From: Sialis fuliginosa
Lineage: Eukaryota > Arthropoda > Insecta > Megaloptera > Sialidae
Assembly: GCA_961205875.1 (NCBI GenBank)
Contig: OY540812.1
Coordinates: 15,128,001-15,192,000 of the forward strand
Length of the DNA: 64,000 nucleotides
Reading direction: 5' to 3'
Notes under the pieces: generated by a model
Told to the model about the DNA's origin: nothing
Databases searched by the model: none
What the model saw: the letters and a program-made list of their open reading frames with translations, nothing else
In this document: in pieces, positions 13,801-27,600 of the stretch
Numbering within the stretch: the first letter of the stretch is position 1
Layout: each line of letters opens with the position of its first letter
Made by a program: the position numbers and the translations under genes

Positions 13801-15682
13801 ATGCAACTATTTTTAATTCATTTTAAAGCTTAGGTATCGATCCTGTTAAGTCATAATATGAAAACTGCAAAAATGTAATATCTCACGACAGCGATTTGAA
13901 ATTTTGAAACGTATGTATTCTATTAAGAAATCGTATTCCTCTTACCTCGTTATTATTTAATATATTGAGTATTCGTACTCTTTAGTTAAGCAATCAAAAT
14001 TTTTAACTATGAACGTTATTAATATAAATATTATTGACATTTTATATATAAAATTAATATAACAATAAATAAAAAATACTTTCACATTTCTGTATATTTA
14101 TAGGCTAATAAATTACATAATATTTACTATTATTTTTTAACGTCGACTACTTCAAAATATCCTCCCCTGCCACTTAAAAATCCATACCAATCAGTGCATA
14201 AATCTAAATACATATTTCTATAATTAGATATCAACTACGGTATTTTGATACAGCATTGTCGTGGCTGTACAGACACCAAACGTCCAATACATCACTATTT
14301 TAATTGACAACATTTTGAGTGTTTGATTATCTCAATCAAAATGCGTCATACATTCCAATCAATTAGATTCTGTAATTGGGGATTTATATATTTATAATAT
14401 CCCATTATTCATTTTTATGTGCACGAGTATATTTTTGTGATACGCACATATTGGTGTATATATGTATGTATGTATAATAAAAAATGTCAAACAATGATTG
14501 CTGATGTACAAAGGTTAAATAAAATGATATATTTCAGTAATCTTTAGGTGATCTATTTGTTCCAATTTCATTCTATAAGCAGTGTTTTGCGACAAATTGT
14601 AATGGCAAATATTAAATTAATAAATTATTCAGTAGTTCAAAAGTCAAAATTTTGATAAGTAATATAAGTTGCTAAATAAAGATAAACATGGAATACAAAA
14701 CATATTTATCACATACCCTTACCACAAAATTGTACGAGGTTAAATACATTTTTACACCTAAGCAAGAGTTTTATTTTTAAAAAAACAGAAACAAAACATC
14801 AATAAAAAAAATCTGTACAAATGAAATAAGTATTTTAAGAACTTTTAACTTGAAAATGATATAAAAATTACTCTTAGTTTTTTGATTCATCAATAAAAAA
14901 TGTAAAACAAGTTTGTGTTTCGATTTGGATTTTACACTAAACGGATTATGTTGTTTTTAAAATACCATTTGATTTTATCAACTCGAAACGATTCTTGAAC
15001 TTGTTGATAAAAACACCAAAAATAAATCAACAATTTTCAAAAAGTTTCTAATTTTATCAACATTAGTTGGAGTTTTGTATTTTTGACAGATTTTCTTTTT
15101 GTTGCTTAAAAGTGTAAGTGTTCAGACGTGTTTCAATGGCATACCATCGTCGGTACCTTAAAGAATTTAATTAACAGTAAAAACTAAAACAACTGCAACT
15201 ATAATTAATAACTTAAAAACTAACACAGATATATGTAAATCAATTAAACTTTGTTCTGGAAAAACAGCTTGTTCTTATCGATAATAACTATTAAAATAAT
15301 TAATTGTTTTTTATTATCTCTTTAAATAAATTTATGTTACGCTCGTGAAATATACACCTACACTTACATAATTCATGCACAATATGTACATATATATATA
15401 ACATTTCTTCTGTATGATATTCAACGTAACAAACAAGAATAAAAATAAAACTTCCAGGTCGTTTCACATGACAGATTCCATGAGTGAAATAATTAATACT
15501 AATGTTAGTTGCTCAGTTAAAAGTAATTGAACAGAAAATTTGTTGCTCGTAAATATATCTCAATAGATTACTTATTCGTTATAAATAAAACATTTCTTAC
15601 TTTTTTCAGAAAATATATTTTCACTTAGAATTTCAGAAATATACATATGTATTTAAAGTATGTAAATATTACTAGGAGAACA
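10822..15682. other. Intergenic, no gene seen
   Basis: AT-rich sequence with long A and T runs. No coding exon, RNA gene or bounded mobile element could be supported. Confidence 0.55.
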
Positions 15683-15860
15683 TGGGTGAACCGACATCAC
15701 AACTGTCAAAAACACGTATGTATATAGTTATTCAGAATAGAGGTGATGCTTTAATAATTTACACGTTAATTGTCTTTGTTTATAGCAATATTTTTGGACG
15801 AAAGGAGGTTGGTTTAGTTTAAAATCGGGAATTCAATCTCCGCCTTGGTTAGGGTAACCT
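15683..15860 (+). repeat. Partial copy of foldback family R4
   Basis: It begins near GGAGAACATGGGTG and includes TTATTCAGAATAGAGGTGAT, then a segment ending in 'ttcaatctccgcc'. The same blocks occur in the inverted-repeat element in Cdc37 intron 2 (53,075-53,475) and, for the second block, near 52,190-52,260. This looks like one arm of that family plus its centre. Confidence 0.5.
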
Positions 15861-16006
15861 ATTGGGGTAATTCTGTCAAATAAAAATGTGTACATGTTAC
15901 TAAAATTGATATATGTATTTACCTTATTTAGAATTAAATGCAGAACATATATTTATTGAAACGAGACATTAATTAATTCTAGTAGGTGATATATGTGATA
16001 TTAGGA

Positions 16007-16646
16007 TAGGGTTGCCAAAAATTCAAGATGAAAAAAGAGAACTAGTTCATTTAAAAAAAGAGGACAAATTGAAAAAATCAAATTTATGTTGTGGTTTACA
16101 GAAATCGATAAAATTGGTCAAATATGTAAACATATTATATTTTTATTAAATAAATCTTTCTTTTTCTGATTTTAAATACTTTACATATTGAATTGTTAAA
16201 CACATTTTGAAGTTATTTTTTTTATTATTATACAGTTATGTTATCTATAAAACCCTGTGTCCACGATACAAGAACTTGGTACTAAATTTCGGACTGAGTT
16301 ATTGGATCGTGGACACTTAAACTTAACTTACAGTTACTTATATTGTTTAAAATAATATTTAAATTAATAAAATTAAATTGTTTTAAAATATTCCACAATA
16401 AATGTAAATAAATGTAACGTATTTACTATTCACCAAAATCCAAAAATTATAGTACATAATAGTACATATGACATTCAAATTGGAATTCGTGTACAATTGA
16501 ATTTGAAGTACAAAAATTTAAATCAAAATATGCCCAATTAAAAAAAGAGAACAAAAGAAGACACTTCAATATAAAAAAAGAAAAAGAAAGATCCAAGCTA
16601 AAAAAGAGAACATGTTCTCTTTAAAAGCGACATTCTGGCAACCCTA
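16007..16646. mobile_element. Non-autonomous hAT-type element with 8-bp TSD
   Basis: The ends are TAGGGTTGCCA (left) and the inverse TGGCAACCCTA (right). The flanking octamer TATTAGGA is present on both sides (15,999-16,006 and 16,647-16,654). An 8-bp TSD with a TAGGG-type terminus is the established signature of the hAT superfamily. The subterminal regions carry repeated 'aaaaaagagaac' words, with an inverted GAGAACATGTTCTC near the right end. About 640 bp with no transposase ORF, so it depends on a transposase supplied elsewhere. Confidence 0.88.
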
Positions 16647-17295
16647 TATTAGGATTAATTAACTAATAGTACCTACAAAAATTATGTCATTCTCTTCCTT
16701 TTGTTAAGTTTAATTATATTTTTTACATTTACTTATATCAAACATGTTCTTTAAACACAATCACAATTACTAATTGTAATTTCATTTAAAGAAATATCAT
16801 TGAGAATTAGAGACATTATTTATTTATATTTAAAAAAGTACGTCAAACAAATGAAAATATTTTCAATTTCTCTTTATTTACATTTTAAAATACATATTTA
16901 GATATTCACTAAAGTGTTTCGACACACTAATTTTAATGTACATAATTTCATACGTGCGTAGGTATAAAAACAAAATTCAACTTCATTCGACATAAGAATA
17001 TTTGTGAAAATGGACTGTAGAACATAGTTTGACCAATTTACTTTAATGTTTTCAGAAAACGCATTAAACAGAGAACCACAGTATACAAACTGGGCAGAGA
17101 GGCAGTTGCGTTATTGAATTTGTCGATCCCATAGAATCAACAAAGTTACAAAAATAACTCGTTCAGTCACGACCTACATAAACATGGACACGATTTAAAA
17201 CTAAATCTACTGACGCTCATCTATACAGGATGGTTATACCCATAATACAGGTTATTTTTAATTTTTTAAATTACTACAACAAACTATTTTTATTT

Positions 17296-17740
17296 AAGAA
17301 AATATCTGCCTTGGGAACCACGGGACTTTCTTATACGTAATCCTAACAGTGAATAGTATACGTGATTCTTATTTTATTAAAACATTTCTGACAAACTAAC
17401 AAGATAGAATAAAATGAATAATATAGGTAATATTATATCAGTTTCGGCGTGTTTTTTTGGATGAGTATACTCCCGAGATGGTCCCATATACTTTCAAAGA
17501 GAAAGAGGTTTTCAATTCGGCTGTATAACTTTTAATATTTTCGGGGATAACTCCGACAAATATATAACTATTCGGTTGATTTTTATATTTCTGAGGAGGT
17601 CCCATTTAAATTTCATCAGAATCTGATAATGGATTTCTAAGATACGTCACTCAAAAGAGAAAAATAAAAAATAAAACCGACTTAAAAAACTCAAATAATA
17701 CCAAAAATTATACAATAATTAAATGTAACAATTTTTGAAG
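17296..17740 (+). repeat. F2 fragment followed by repeat F3
   Basis: About 17,296-17,420 matches the F2 left end (ATCTGCCTTGGGA, then CTTTCTTATACGTAATCC). From about 17,440 a second family, F3, runs to about 17,740: it contains 'gaggttttcaattcggc', 'cagaatctgat', 'aaaaccgacttaaaaaac' and 'tgccaagccatt'. F3 recurs at 36,650-37,060. The 'aaccgacttcaaaaa' signature is widespread in insect repeats as I remember it; the class is not determined here. Confidence 0.6.
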
Positions 17741-18299
17741 TCAGTGCCAAGCCATTAAAAAACATTATAATTATTAAAAATAATAATTTTGAAATCTTTT
17801 TTATTTTAAGTTTTTTATGTAGATTTTATATTATAATTATCAAAAATACAACAATTTTACCCATAAATATGATATCGTTCAAAAATACCTAAAACAAGCA
17901 GTAGAATTGTCGCAATTTTAAAGTTTTTATTACCTAAACTTAAACATACGTGTATTTAATAAAAAATTGTAGCTTTAGAAAATATTTAAGAGCAACAAAA
18001 GCAGATTTTCTAACATAGATTCCAAATTCATTTACGAGTACCAAAAAAATACAATATGTAAGCTATAAGCTACAAATTACTAACACAATTGGCACGTTTC
18101 TTATTGTTTATACATTATCTTATCAATATACACATCTGTATTTGTCTGGTTACCCCTCCTTTTCTTTAGTTTTAAACAATAATTGTGAGTCACTCTCACT
18201 TTCTAAAGATCTATTGATCACGATTCAGAAAGTTCATTCACTCAATATTATTACATCAAAAAAACTAATTACTCGTTATTATGATATCTAAAAATATAA

Positions 18300-18601
18300 T
18301 GTCCGGTATCAAGGAGCTAGCAAATTTGCTAGCAAGCAAACACTCTTAAATGAGGTATCAAACTTATATGACAGTTCTCTTTGAGTTTGTAACAGATATT
18401 TGCATGCGCAGTAAGTTGGTTTTTACCATTTCTACTCAAGGTTAGTACTCGTAAATACACTTTAGTAAATATACTTTACATAATACATAGCTTTATTTTT
18501 ACTTCCTATGCATGAAATTATCTGTCAAAAACTCCGAGAAAACTGTCATGTCAGTTTGATACATTTGAGAGTACTTGCTAGCTCCTTTATGATACCGGAC
18601 A
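18300..18601. mobile_element. Foldback MITE, TAA target duplication
   Basis: The left arm starts TGTCCGGTATCA and the right arm is its inverse ending CCGGACA. Alignable inverted arms extend about 115 bp each around a short AT-rich centre (both arms contain GGAGCTAGCAA and a TATCAAAC word). TAA flanks both sides, which fits a 3-bp duplication as in PIF/Harbinger-like MITEs. No coding capacity. A degenerate relative lies near 38,340-38,390, and the element at 39,576-39,905 has related ends. Confidence 0.75.
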
Positions 18602-21262
18602 TAAGTTAAGTATACTTATTGTTAGTCAGAAGTGCATAGAGTATAACATTTTTTATTATTTATTAATTAATTTATTAGTTTTGAAGTATTATCATTATAC
18701 ATTATAATTAGAAAATTAGTTATTACTAATAATTTAGAAAATCCAGCATCTGCACAGTGATTTTCTGCTCATTTTATGCTCATAAGCAATGATATTTCCA
18801 CGAAAAATATATTAAATAATTGATATAAAAAATATAGTGTGCTAACCTCAGCTCATCGGTAGAACCATCACTTTAAAACCTCAAAAAAATCAATCTATAC
18901 AAAACTAGTAGCTAATTTACTTATTTTATGATAGAATATACTTTCATAAAACAACCAAAATGATTATATATACTTTGCATTAAAAAAACCTAGGCAGTAT
19001 TATTGTACTGTACCTAATTGAATACAGCGGTAACGAATGGGTTAAACGTAATGTTGAAAATACTCCGTGATTATGTTTCCTAACAAACACTACCAAAAAT
19101 TAGCAGTTAAATTATTTTAATATTTCATGTATTTCTTATACAGGACTACATTGCAGAATATTTTCTCCAATGTCTTTATAAAAGACCATCCTATATGTGA
19201 CATTTTCTGTAAAGCGACACCAGAGCTCACAAGTGTCGCTAAGCCGTTTTAATTGATTTTCAAATGAAATAAATAAACACAGTCCGTACTTGTTTACTGT
19301 TTGCAATGCGGAAGGCTATAAACGAGTTACGTATGTGTACACAGAAATAAGCGTTATTTGTTATTCTTTTCTTAAAAATAAATCATTTCATGTTCAATTT
19401 TCCTTTCATCGCAAAAGCTTTAAAACGAATATTTTATGAATTTATGGAAATCATTACTTTTGATGTTTTTACAATATCGATAAAATTACTTTATTGGGCA
19501 TTTTTAACCAAGATATTAGTTATATTGGCACTATTATAGCACTTTGAAATAAAAGAATAAATAAACATGTCCAGTTTTTCATTTTTCTACTGATATTTTA
19601 ATTTTTAAAATAGGTACTTACCTACTCTATTAAATAAATAAAAATTATTGAATGATATAATTTTACTATACAATTATTTACAATAAAATACTACTTATCA
19701 AATTAAAATATATTACTTCTAAAACCAAATATACTTATATTTTAATAATATTATAAATTATACATAATGTAACAGATTTTCAATTTATATTCAGGTACAT
19801 ATTGTCATACTTATACTGTATGTTATTATACATATGCTAATACATATGTATATAAGTTCTACATAATATAATAATAAACAACTTTAAGTAGACGTCAACA
19901 AAAAAAATGATGTTCTTGACATATGTTGTGTCAGAAATATAGTATAGATACAAGTTCCATTCATTAAATTATAAAATAAACAGTAATGTGATCTGAAAAA
20001 TAGATTAACACAGTAATAAAGCAACGATATTAAGTTACATATACATATAAATAAACAATCTTTTATCATATCCGGAGTTATCATCAAAAATTAAAGATTT
20101 GTAAATAAGTAAATATCTATAAGGTTGTACGAGACCGAAATATTAAAATATGAATTTTAATGAGACAAGATTGTCTAAAATTTTGACGTGCCGAAATCGC
20201 TTGTATAAAATAATCTCGTCGAGTCTCGGTTTTAAAAGATTACCAAAATTTTACTATTTGATATTAAATATATATCAATAAGAGACAAGATAGCTTCAAT
20301 TTTCACATACAAAAACCGATACTTTAAACTCTCGTTTCGTGTGCAGCCTCTGATATGCAGAGGTTATTTTAGTGTGTAGTTGTAGCTTATTTCTGCAGTT
20401 CCAAAAATGAAAAGTACAGTTAAAAGCTTATTAGTGTAGTTGAAAAATTGTAAATTGAAAGAAAAATATGTAAGTGTAGAGCAAAAAAAAGGTCACTGTA
20501 ATTTTGTAAGAGAGAAATATAGAAGTGTAGAACAAAAAAAAAGGTAGTTGCAAAATTTGCAGTTGAAATTTTTTTTTAAATACCCCTGCTAATATGTAGG
20601 TACTTCTATATTTATTACATTATTACCAAACCAGAATCAAAGAAACTTAAATTTTTGGTTTTTATTTCATTTAAAACCTTACAAATACATATAATCGCAA
20701 TTTACCATATTCATATTACAATTATAAGAGTAAACAAAGTAACATAAAGATATGCTAGTATTAAAAATACCTATATCTATTCCAGTTAATTTCATTCTGT
20801 ATTAATAAAAAGAAATATTTATTCATTAAAACAAACAACATAAAAACTAAAAACACTCATTTACATGTAAAAACACCAAATGCTCGTTACATTTTTATGC
20901 ACATAGAATTCTATATTGCTAACAAAAAATGTTTAAAGAGGTACGTCCCAAAACATAATAGACATTTCTCAGCAGATAAGATAAAAATTTCTCCAGTACT
21001 TCCTACTTCTTCTTCCAGAAATATAGGGGAAACTGATGTTATTCCATCGTATTATTTCTTAGAAATATTTTATCGAAAAATAATATTCCTTAGGATTTTA
21101 ACCTAGTACATTTTTCACGTAAAAATTATAGAAGTTGTTATTATAAAGATATTCAGTGACGCATTATCCTATGGGTAAAAAGGGCCCAGAGTTAAAGGGG
21201 GGACATGTGTTGACGATTTTTGTGTATGAATGAAGAACAAAAAATAGTTATTTGTGTATCTA
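18602..21262. other. Intergenic, no gene seen
   Basis: AT-rich sequence. A possible hAT-like left end (CAGTGACGCATTATCC) is at about 21,154, but I found no matching right end. No supported gene. Confidence 0.5.
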
Positions 21263-21955
21263 GGGTGTAAAATGATAGTTTTTCGCACGAGTGGGAATGT
21301 TTGTTAGTCGAGGCGTTAGCCGAGACTAACAATCACACGAGTGCGTAAAACGCATTTTACACCCGAGGTGCACACAATATTTTTTCTACAACCCTATTGC
21401 TTACATAATATTAACAATAATATAATATAATAATTAATTTATATACTTTGTATTTTGCTATATAAATATTAAAATTCAACTCTAGTAAGCTTTGGATAAA
21501 AATTTTGACAGTTCTATTTTCATTCAAATGAGTTTCATAATTTGTTAATCTGCTATTAGAAGATGGATAAGTTGTAATACTGAGAAAGAACATAAATGCA
21601 CACCACCAGATATCAGAACCTGCAAATTCTGTAATTTTAAATTTACTATCTGCAAAATCTAAATTGATATATGAAAATTACACATAATACCATAATTTGT
21701 GCCAAGAAAAAACCTTAAGGTATTGTTTATATTTTATTTTATTTTATTAATAATTTTGTTATTATAATAAGTAATATAGTACTTAAATTTTATTAATCGT
21801 AGAAAAATGTAAAAATGTATGTGTTACTATGGGAACACTTTTGCGCACGCCGTGCGTGAAAAAACTTTTTACGCACGGCGAGCGCAAAAGTACTACTTTA
21901 CACACTGAAATGTCATTGAAAAAGCCTACTTTTTTACACGGTTGTAGAAAAAAGG
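21263..21955. repeat. Element bounded by two strong GC-rich hairpins
   Basis: The left hairpin spans about 21,263-21,362, with outer arms GGTGTAAAATG and CATTTTACACC and inner arms TTTGTTAGTCG and CGAGACTAACA. The right hairpin spans about 21,837-21,889, with arms CTTTTGCGC.CGCCGTGCGT around a short A/T loop. TTTTCTACAACC follows the left hairpin (about 21,380) and its inverse GGTTGTAGAAAA follows the right one (about 21,940), which suggests a single inverted-repeat element. The class is unknown to me; there is no ORF of note. Confidence 0.55.
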
Positions 21956-22379
21956 TATTTAAGTATTATGGTAACAAATTTAATTTTTAATTTTTCTTAT
22001 TCAATAAAAAAACATCTTTAAATTGGCGCCTCGAATATTTATTCTGCTTATCCCCCCCTCACTTATGATAACTTCGTTCAAGACTCGACCAAGGTTTATT
22101 AATCAAGTTTGTCGTACCAAGGCTTGCCCAGAGTTGGCCCAATCTTGGGTAAATAATAGGTGACTGAAGCTCAGTATTGACCTAAGCTGAGATCAATCTC
22201 GAAAAAGCAACACTGGCAACACAATATTCTGCCAAGCATTAATATAATAAATATTCAAATTGTTCGTAAAATACATACATGCAGTTATAAGTCACTTTAT
22301 ACTTTACAATAATATAGAAATTAATTATTATATCAAAGAACTGTTTTGACCCATTTCAGAATGAACCATATTTACCCTA

Positions 22380-22560
22380 CGTACAGCTTCCTCCTTGAGA
22401 AATAAACTTGCCTGTGTTTCTTTTCGCATTCCCAAGGTGTCGGTTACAAATATCGGTGTGCGCACCATTTCAGTAACGCGCCCTCAGTTCGACTCCCTGT
22501 GAGAACAATATCGCATCTCGGCTCATTCTTTATGTTACCGTAGTTATACACTCTTGGCTG
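22380..22560. other. GC-richer unassigned island
   Basis: A short block with higher GC than its flanks, containing a TTCGACTCC word. It has no tRNA fold, ORF or repeat relationship that I can see. It could be a conserved non-coding or regulatory block. Confidence 0.25.
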
Positions 22561-22784
22561 TTTTTTCTCAATGTTATGTAATTAGCTATGTAAGTATATT
22601 AATATTAAAACAAATATAAAGTAGCTTTAAATTATAATTTCATATACTAGTACAACACCCAAACTTACAACGTATATAACATAATGTATATAATATACAT
22701 GTTGATAAATATGTATTGTACATATTGCATGCCCGAAACAGGCTCGATTGTAAGTTGTATTTATGCTTTTTCTCATCGTTTTTG

Positions 22785-23130
22785 TGATAATACTAGCTGT
22801 GTACGCGACGTCGCTCGCTTAATTAATTATAAAAGTTAGATAAATGGTATCGCGTAGTTTATTTTACATCTTTTTATTCTACACAATTCTATACTACATT
22901 ATATTGTTCAATATTTAACAGTTTAGACAGCGTATTGCAAAAGCGCTCGCTGACGGCAGACTTTTTTCCTAATATAACAAAATATATACTAAAACCTGGG
23001 CAAAGAACATATCTATGAATAAAAAAAAAAATGTAAATCGGATAAGTAGTTCTCGAGTAAGAAGCGCACCAACGGACAGATAGACAGACAGAGAGACGTT
23101 GTGTTTTATAATACGTAAGGATTTTAATAT
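22785..23130 (+). repeat. RTE/SINE-like 3' tail remnant
   Basis: It contains 'actagctgtgtacgcgacg', then 'gcggataagtagttctcgag'-type text near 23,035, 'cagacagacagagagacg' and 'ttttataatacgtaagg', followed by an (ATA)-rich tail. This order of motifs is familiar from degenerate insect non-LTR/SINE tails (recollection). No coding remnant is readable. Confidence 0.5.
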
Positions 23131-23219
23131 TATATCAATAATTAATTATATAATATTATAATAATAATACTATAATGTGTGTATATAAATTATAAAACGA
23201 ATAATATATTTATGAATAA

Positions 23220-23242
23220 ATTTTCTATCTATCTATCTATAA
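23220..23242. repeat. (TCTA)n microsatellite
   Basis: A short run of TCTA units at about 23,223-23,240, within an AT-rich stretch next to the RTE-like tail. Confidence 0.7.
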
Positions 23243-23522
23243 AAATACCATCAAAATATTAAAATATTTAATGATAACAAGGAATACAAAATAAAAATGT
23301 AAATATAATCAGTATACATTCAAAGAAATAAAAAAAACTAATTACAAATTGTTTACACAAAAATAGCATTTTTATTTCTAAATTATACTACTATATTAGA
23401 AATACGCATATTAAATCAATGAAAGAATATATCAGACAATGATAACATTAACGCTATAGTATTGCTGTCTATGTACGCTGCACACCCAGCTTGTTAATTT
23501 ACAGTCAGTTAAAAGCATAATT

Positions 23523-24690
23523 GATTTTGAAAGTGGCCTAACTCCATTTTTCAAATTTTTTTTGTTGACTGTAGTAACGTGTATAATTAGAAGTAAACTA
23601 TCATAAAAACCAATTTTTGGTTAAATATATTCAAAGAAAAAAAAATTTTTGAACACATTAATTTTCACAATTAATTTCAAGTTAAAAAGTTTATTTTGAA
23701 AGTGGCCTAGCTCCACTTCATTATTAATAATGTTGTTTTATTTATCACAATAGTTGGAAAACGAAAGCTTTCTATGGAAAATGTTTGGTACAAAAGTTTT
23801 AGGATTTGGCGGGGCAAACCCAATGAAGATAACAATTTTGACCTTGAGTGGAGGTTTTAAGGTCATTTTGGGGTCAGCAATTTTTTTTTAAATAGAAACT
23901 TAGTTATTTTTTTGCAGATTTGTATTTTGCAAAAAAATCGAAATAACTTTTGTTTGAAAAGTTTTTTTTTAAATTTCAATTTTAACGTAATTTAAAAAAA
24001 AATTTACATCAAAAAAATTTTTTTATAATTTCATAAATTTTTAAAGCAAAAACATTTTTTTTTAATATGTTAAAATTGAAATTTTTTATAAAACTTTTCA
24101 GACAAAAGTTATTTATTTTTTTCTGCAAAATACGAATCTTCAAAAAAATAAATAGATTTCCTTTGAAAAAATTGTTGACCCCAAAATGACCTTCAAACCT
24201 CCACTCAAGGTCGAAATTGTTAACTCCATTGATTTTGCCCCTCTAAATCCTGAAACTTTTGTACCAAATATTTTCCCTAAAAATCTATAGTTTTCCAAAA
24301 ATCTCAAGATTTAAAAATCACCTGTGTACATACTTAGATTTCCTGAATTGTATAATTTTTTTAAGAGTTATAAAGAAATAATATAAATTAAAATGAGTGT
24401 TTTTTTTTTCAATTTGAAGCATTTTAACTAACTACAAATGGAGTTGAGTTCTTTTAAATTAATAACAAACGTAATTGTTGAAAGTGGCCTAACTCCATTT
24501 GTGGTAAAAAACACATATTATTGATTTAATAATTGGGGTTATTTTAATAGTAATTATAAATTTAACTCCCTTAGAAACACTTAATCAATGTAGCACAGTG
24601 ATATCTAACACGTATATTTTTAATTTTATTGAAACGCAAACTCTTTAATATCTCAGTTTAAACATTAATGGTTAGGCCACTTTCAAAATC
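23523..24690. mobile_element. Large foldback element
   Basis: The outer ends GATTTTGAAAGTGGCC and GGCCACTTTCAAAATC are exact inverses. Inner arms at about 23,810-23,895 and 24,165-24,265 are also inverted (both contain the GAGTGGAGGTTT word or its inverse and a GACCCCAAAATGACC-type stretch). The word GAAAGTGGCCTA occurs three times in direct orientation (about 23,529, 23,698 and 24,479) and once inverted. A diverged piece of the inner arm occurs at about 54,795-54,870. No ORF and no convincing TSD. Confidence 0.7.
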
Positions 24691-27600
24691 ACCGGCTCAA
24701 TATATTGTATCATATTTAATTAAATATAATATTATCTTTATACGTACAATACATTAATTAAAAAATTATCTTTATTTGATGAAGATGCAATTTTTGTCGG
24801 CTAGTTTACTCTTTTTCCAACAGCTCAGTGCAGTGGTGTAAATCTTTATTTAATTTAAAATATGTTGACGGCAATTATTACATGCTATTTCACGATTCAG
24901 TGATTTTTCTACATAATATTATTTAAATATATATTTGGGTGCCATTTTTAACTTCACTGTATCTATGTTGAATATAAAATCGTATACATATTTATGTAAG
25001 TACGTATAAAATACTAAATCCATAACGTATACTCAGGACCGAATCATTCCCGAAATTCTTGTTAGTGAAATTATAACGTGAGCAAAAACAGTCTAGGCCT
25101 GGAAAATAAATGCCCCTTTCCCCGAAAACTATTTCTGGTTTAGGCACCGCATTTAACTATAAAATATTTGGTACTTTCATATTAAAAAAGCCAATATTTT
25201 CACTAAAGATAAATTTTTAAGAAATTACAGTGAAACTTCTCTAATTCGTACAGCTATGGTTACTAAAAAAAAGATCACTTATGAAATAATAGTTCCATTA
25301 AATACGGATCATTGAAAGGAGGTTCATGGCGAAAAGCGGAGGGTGTCAGTTCGATAAGTTATACTGGAATACGATAATGCTATTTTAGCATAAAAATTGA
25401 CATATAGTACACATAATGTGGTATATCTCAAAATTCAGAAAAATGAATGTTATTTATAAATGAATATATTTTTTAAAACAATAATATTGTTAAATCAAAT
25501 GGTATAAAATAATGTTTTAAAGCAGTTATAGGGATTTAGCAGAGATAGGGACAAAATAAAATTAACATTTTTCTCTGGTTAATGACAAATTTTTTTGGAA
25601 GTAAATCGGATCACAAAATATCAATAAGCAATTAGCATTCTATGGCGATATGAAATTCAAATCGCTTTATTCACACGTCATTTTCATTAAAATGCTATCA
25701 GACTTTGGAAACGTTGTCAGCTTTTGTATATAACAGAACATACAGTAGCGCATTTATTATCATCCAGGTTATAGTACAAATGACAGGGGAGAATTTTAAA
25801 GAGCTACTGATTACTTATACGCTTGTTATAATTTCTATAACTACAATATTTATTATACTATTTCATATCATTTGATGATTTTTAAATTAAATTACAATAT
25901 ATAACAAGCCAAAAATAAATTTTAACGATATTTATGTTATAAAATAAATAGCTCTGATCGGTTAGTATTTTTCTTCGCTCGATACTTTTAGGACGAATTA
26001 CTGCACTAGAAATGGATTAAATTGTCTCTTCTTTTGCTGGAAGGGCGATAAAACCCTTCCAATTAATTCTCAACTTCCCAATTAAGAAATGTAATCTAGA
26101 AAATAACCACTTGCATCGCTCTTGGTTTTATCTTTTTCTTTTATTCCCCCAATATTTTAACATCAGTTTACCTAATAAATAAAAAATGTTTTCATCTACA
26201 CCTCTGTTTTTGAATTAAACTAAAACTTCAAACTACGCCACTGCACACGATACGTGTATGTATGTAAAATCTCTCAAATTATTCCACATATTTGGTATGT
26301 GTGTCGAAGTTTTGTGTTTATTAATAAAAGCAATACATTGTCATATTGATGAATTATATAAACAATACTACCTATCATACATGTACATTATTGTTCATAT
26401 GTGAAACAAACCTCATTTTTGACTATATATTTCAAAATTAGAGTTGAAGTAAGAATGTATCTATCATAAATATGTATTTTTAGCTGATATATAGGTAAAA
26501 ATGGTCATATTAACATGTTTTACCATTATCAAACTATGTAAGGTAAAAAAATCAAAAATAAATAATTGATCATATGACTTTTTAAAAGCACTTTATACAT
26601 ACATTTAAATACTTTACTATTTAGTAAGACTCAATATGTATTTTAAAATAAGCAGTTATGTATACATATAAACTTATTTATCTCGAAGATATGATCTGGT
26701 AGGTCAACGTTCGAATGCAGTAAAATACAGTTTAGTCTGTATGAATATTCAAACAAACATTCTGAATAATTGTACAGCTGATAGTACACACATTCATACG
26801 TTATCAAGGATGATTATTGCTTTAACTATTTTTTACAAATACTATCCATACATCCACAAGATATAAATGAATTTCAAAATAAACAATCATATCTTTACAC
26901 AGTGATTAATTGTAAATAGAAAAATGTATACATTATACTTACCCGTAAACTTTGTATTTTCTTAAAATATACACGTATATTTTGTAGTGAAAAATTAATA
27001 AATAAAAATACTATCATAAATAACAAAAAATTGAGTAATTAAAAAAAAATATGAATAATACCTAGTACACCCAAATTAATAAATGTCGAAATAAACTTAA
27101 GAACTAATTAATTAATGAATCTGAAATAATATTGATTATTCTATGTACCGTAGTTAAATTCCACACCATGTATATTTTGTATACCTAAATGTATTTTTTA
27201 TGGCTTTTGCTTTGCAAAATAAAGAGGGACTTAGATTTTGTTTTTATCAAACCCAAAATACAATAATAAAAATGAAACAAGGTAAATTCGAATAAAATTA
27301 ATATATATAACCTGTGTGTTGTTTTAGTTGTTTATATTCTTATTACCAATAAATGTTGTAAGATTACCTATATCGTAACCCTCGTATTTGTGGTGACAAC
27401 AATATTCAACGCTTACTAAACAGAACTAACTCGTTCTGAATTTAGTTACCCTAGCAGTAAATTAGACAAAGCGACCATTCTTGAATTTCCAGTTAGCAAC
27501 TAGACGGCCAATAAGTCCATTCCATTACCGAATGCATTGGTTCACTACAGATTCATGCTGCAGTACATTTGATCTTGCACACGGTATCGTTTTTCAAAGA

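Noticed and set aside
22440-22520. Possible tRNA (TTCGACTCC resembles a B box)
   Set aside because: No A box at the right distance, no acceptor stem and no cloverleaf on either strand.
24830-26240. Possible large hAT element (CAGTGGTGTAAA at left, TACGCCACTG at right)
   Set aside because: The flanking octamers do not match and the ends agree only over a few bases.
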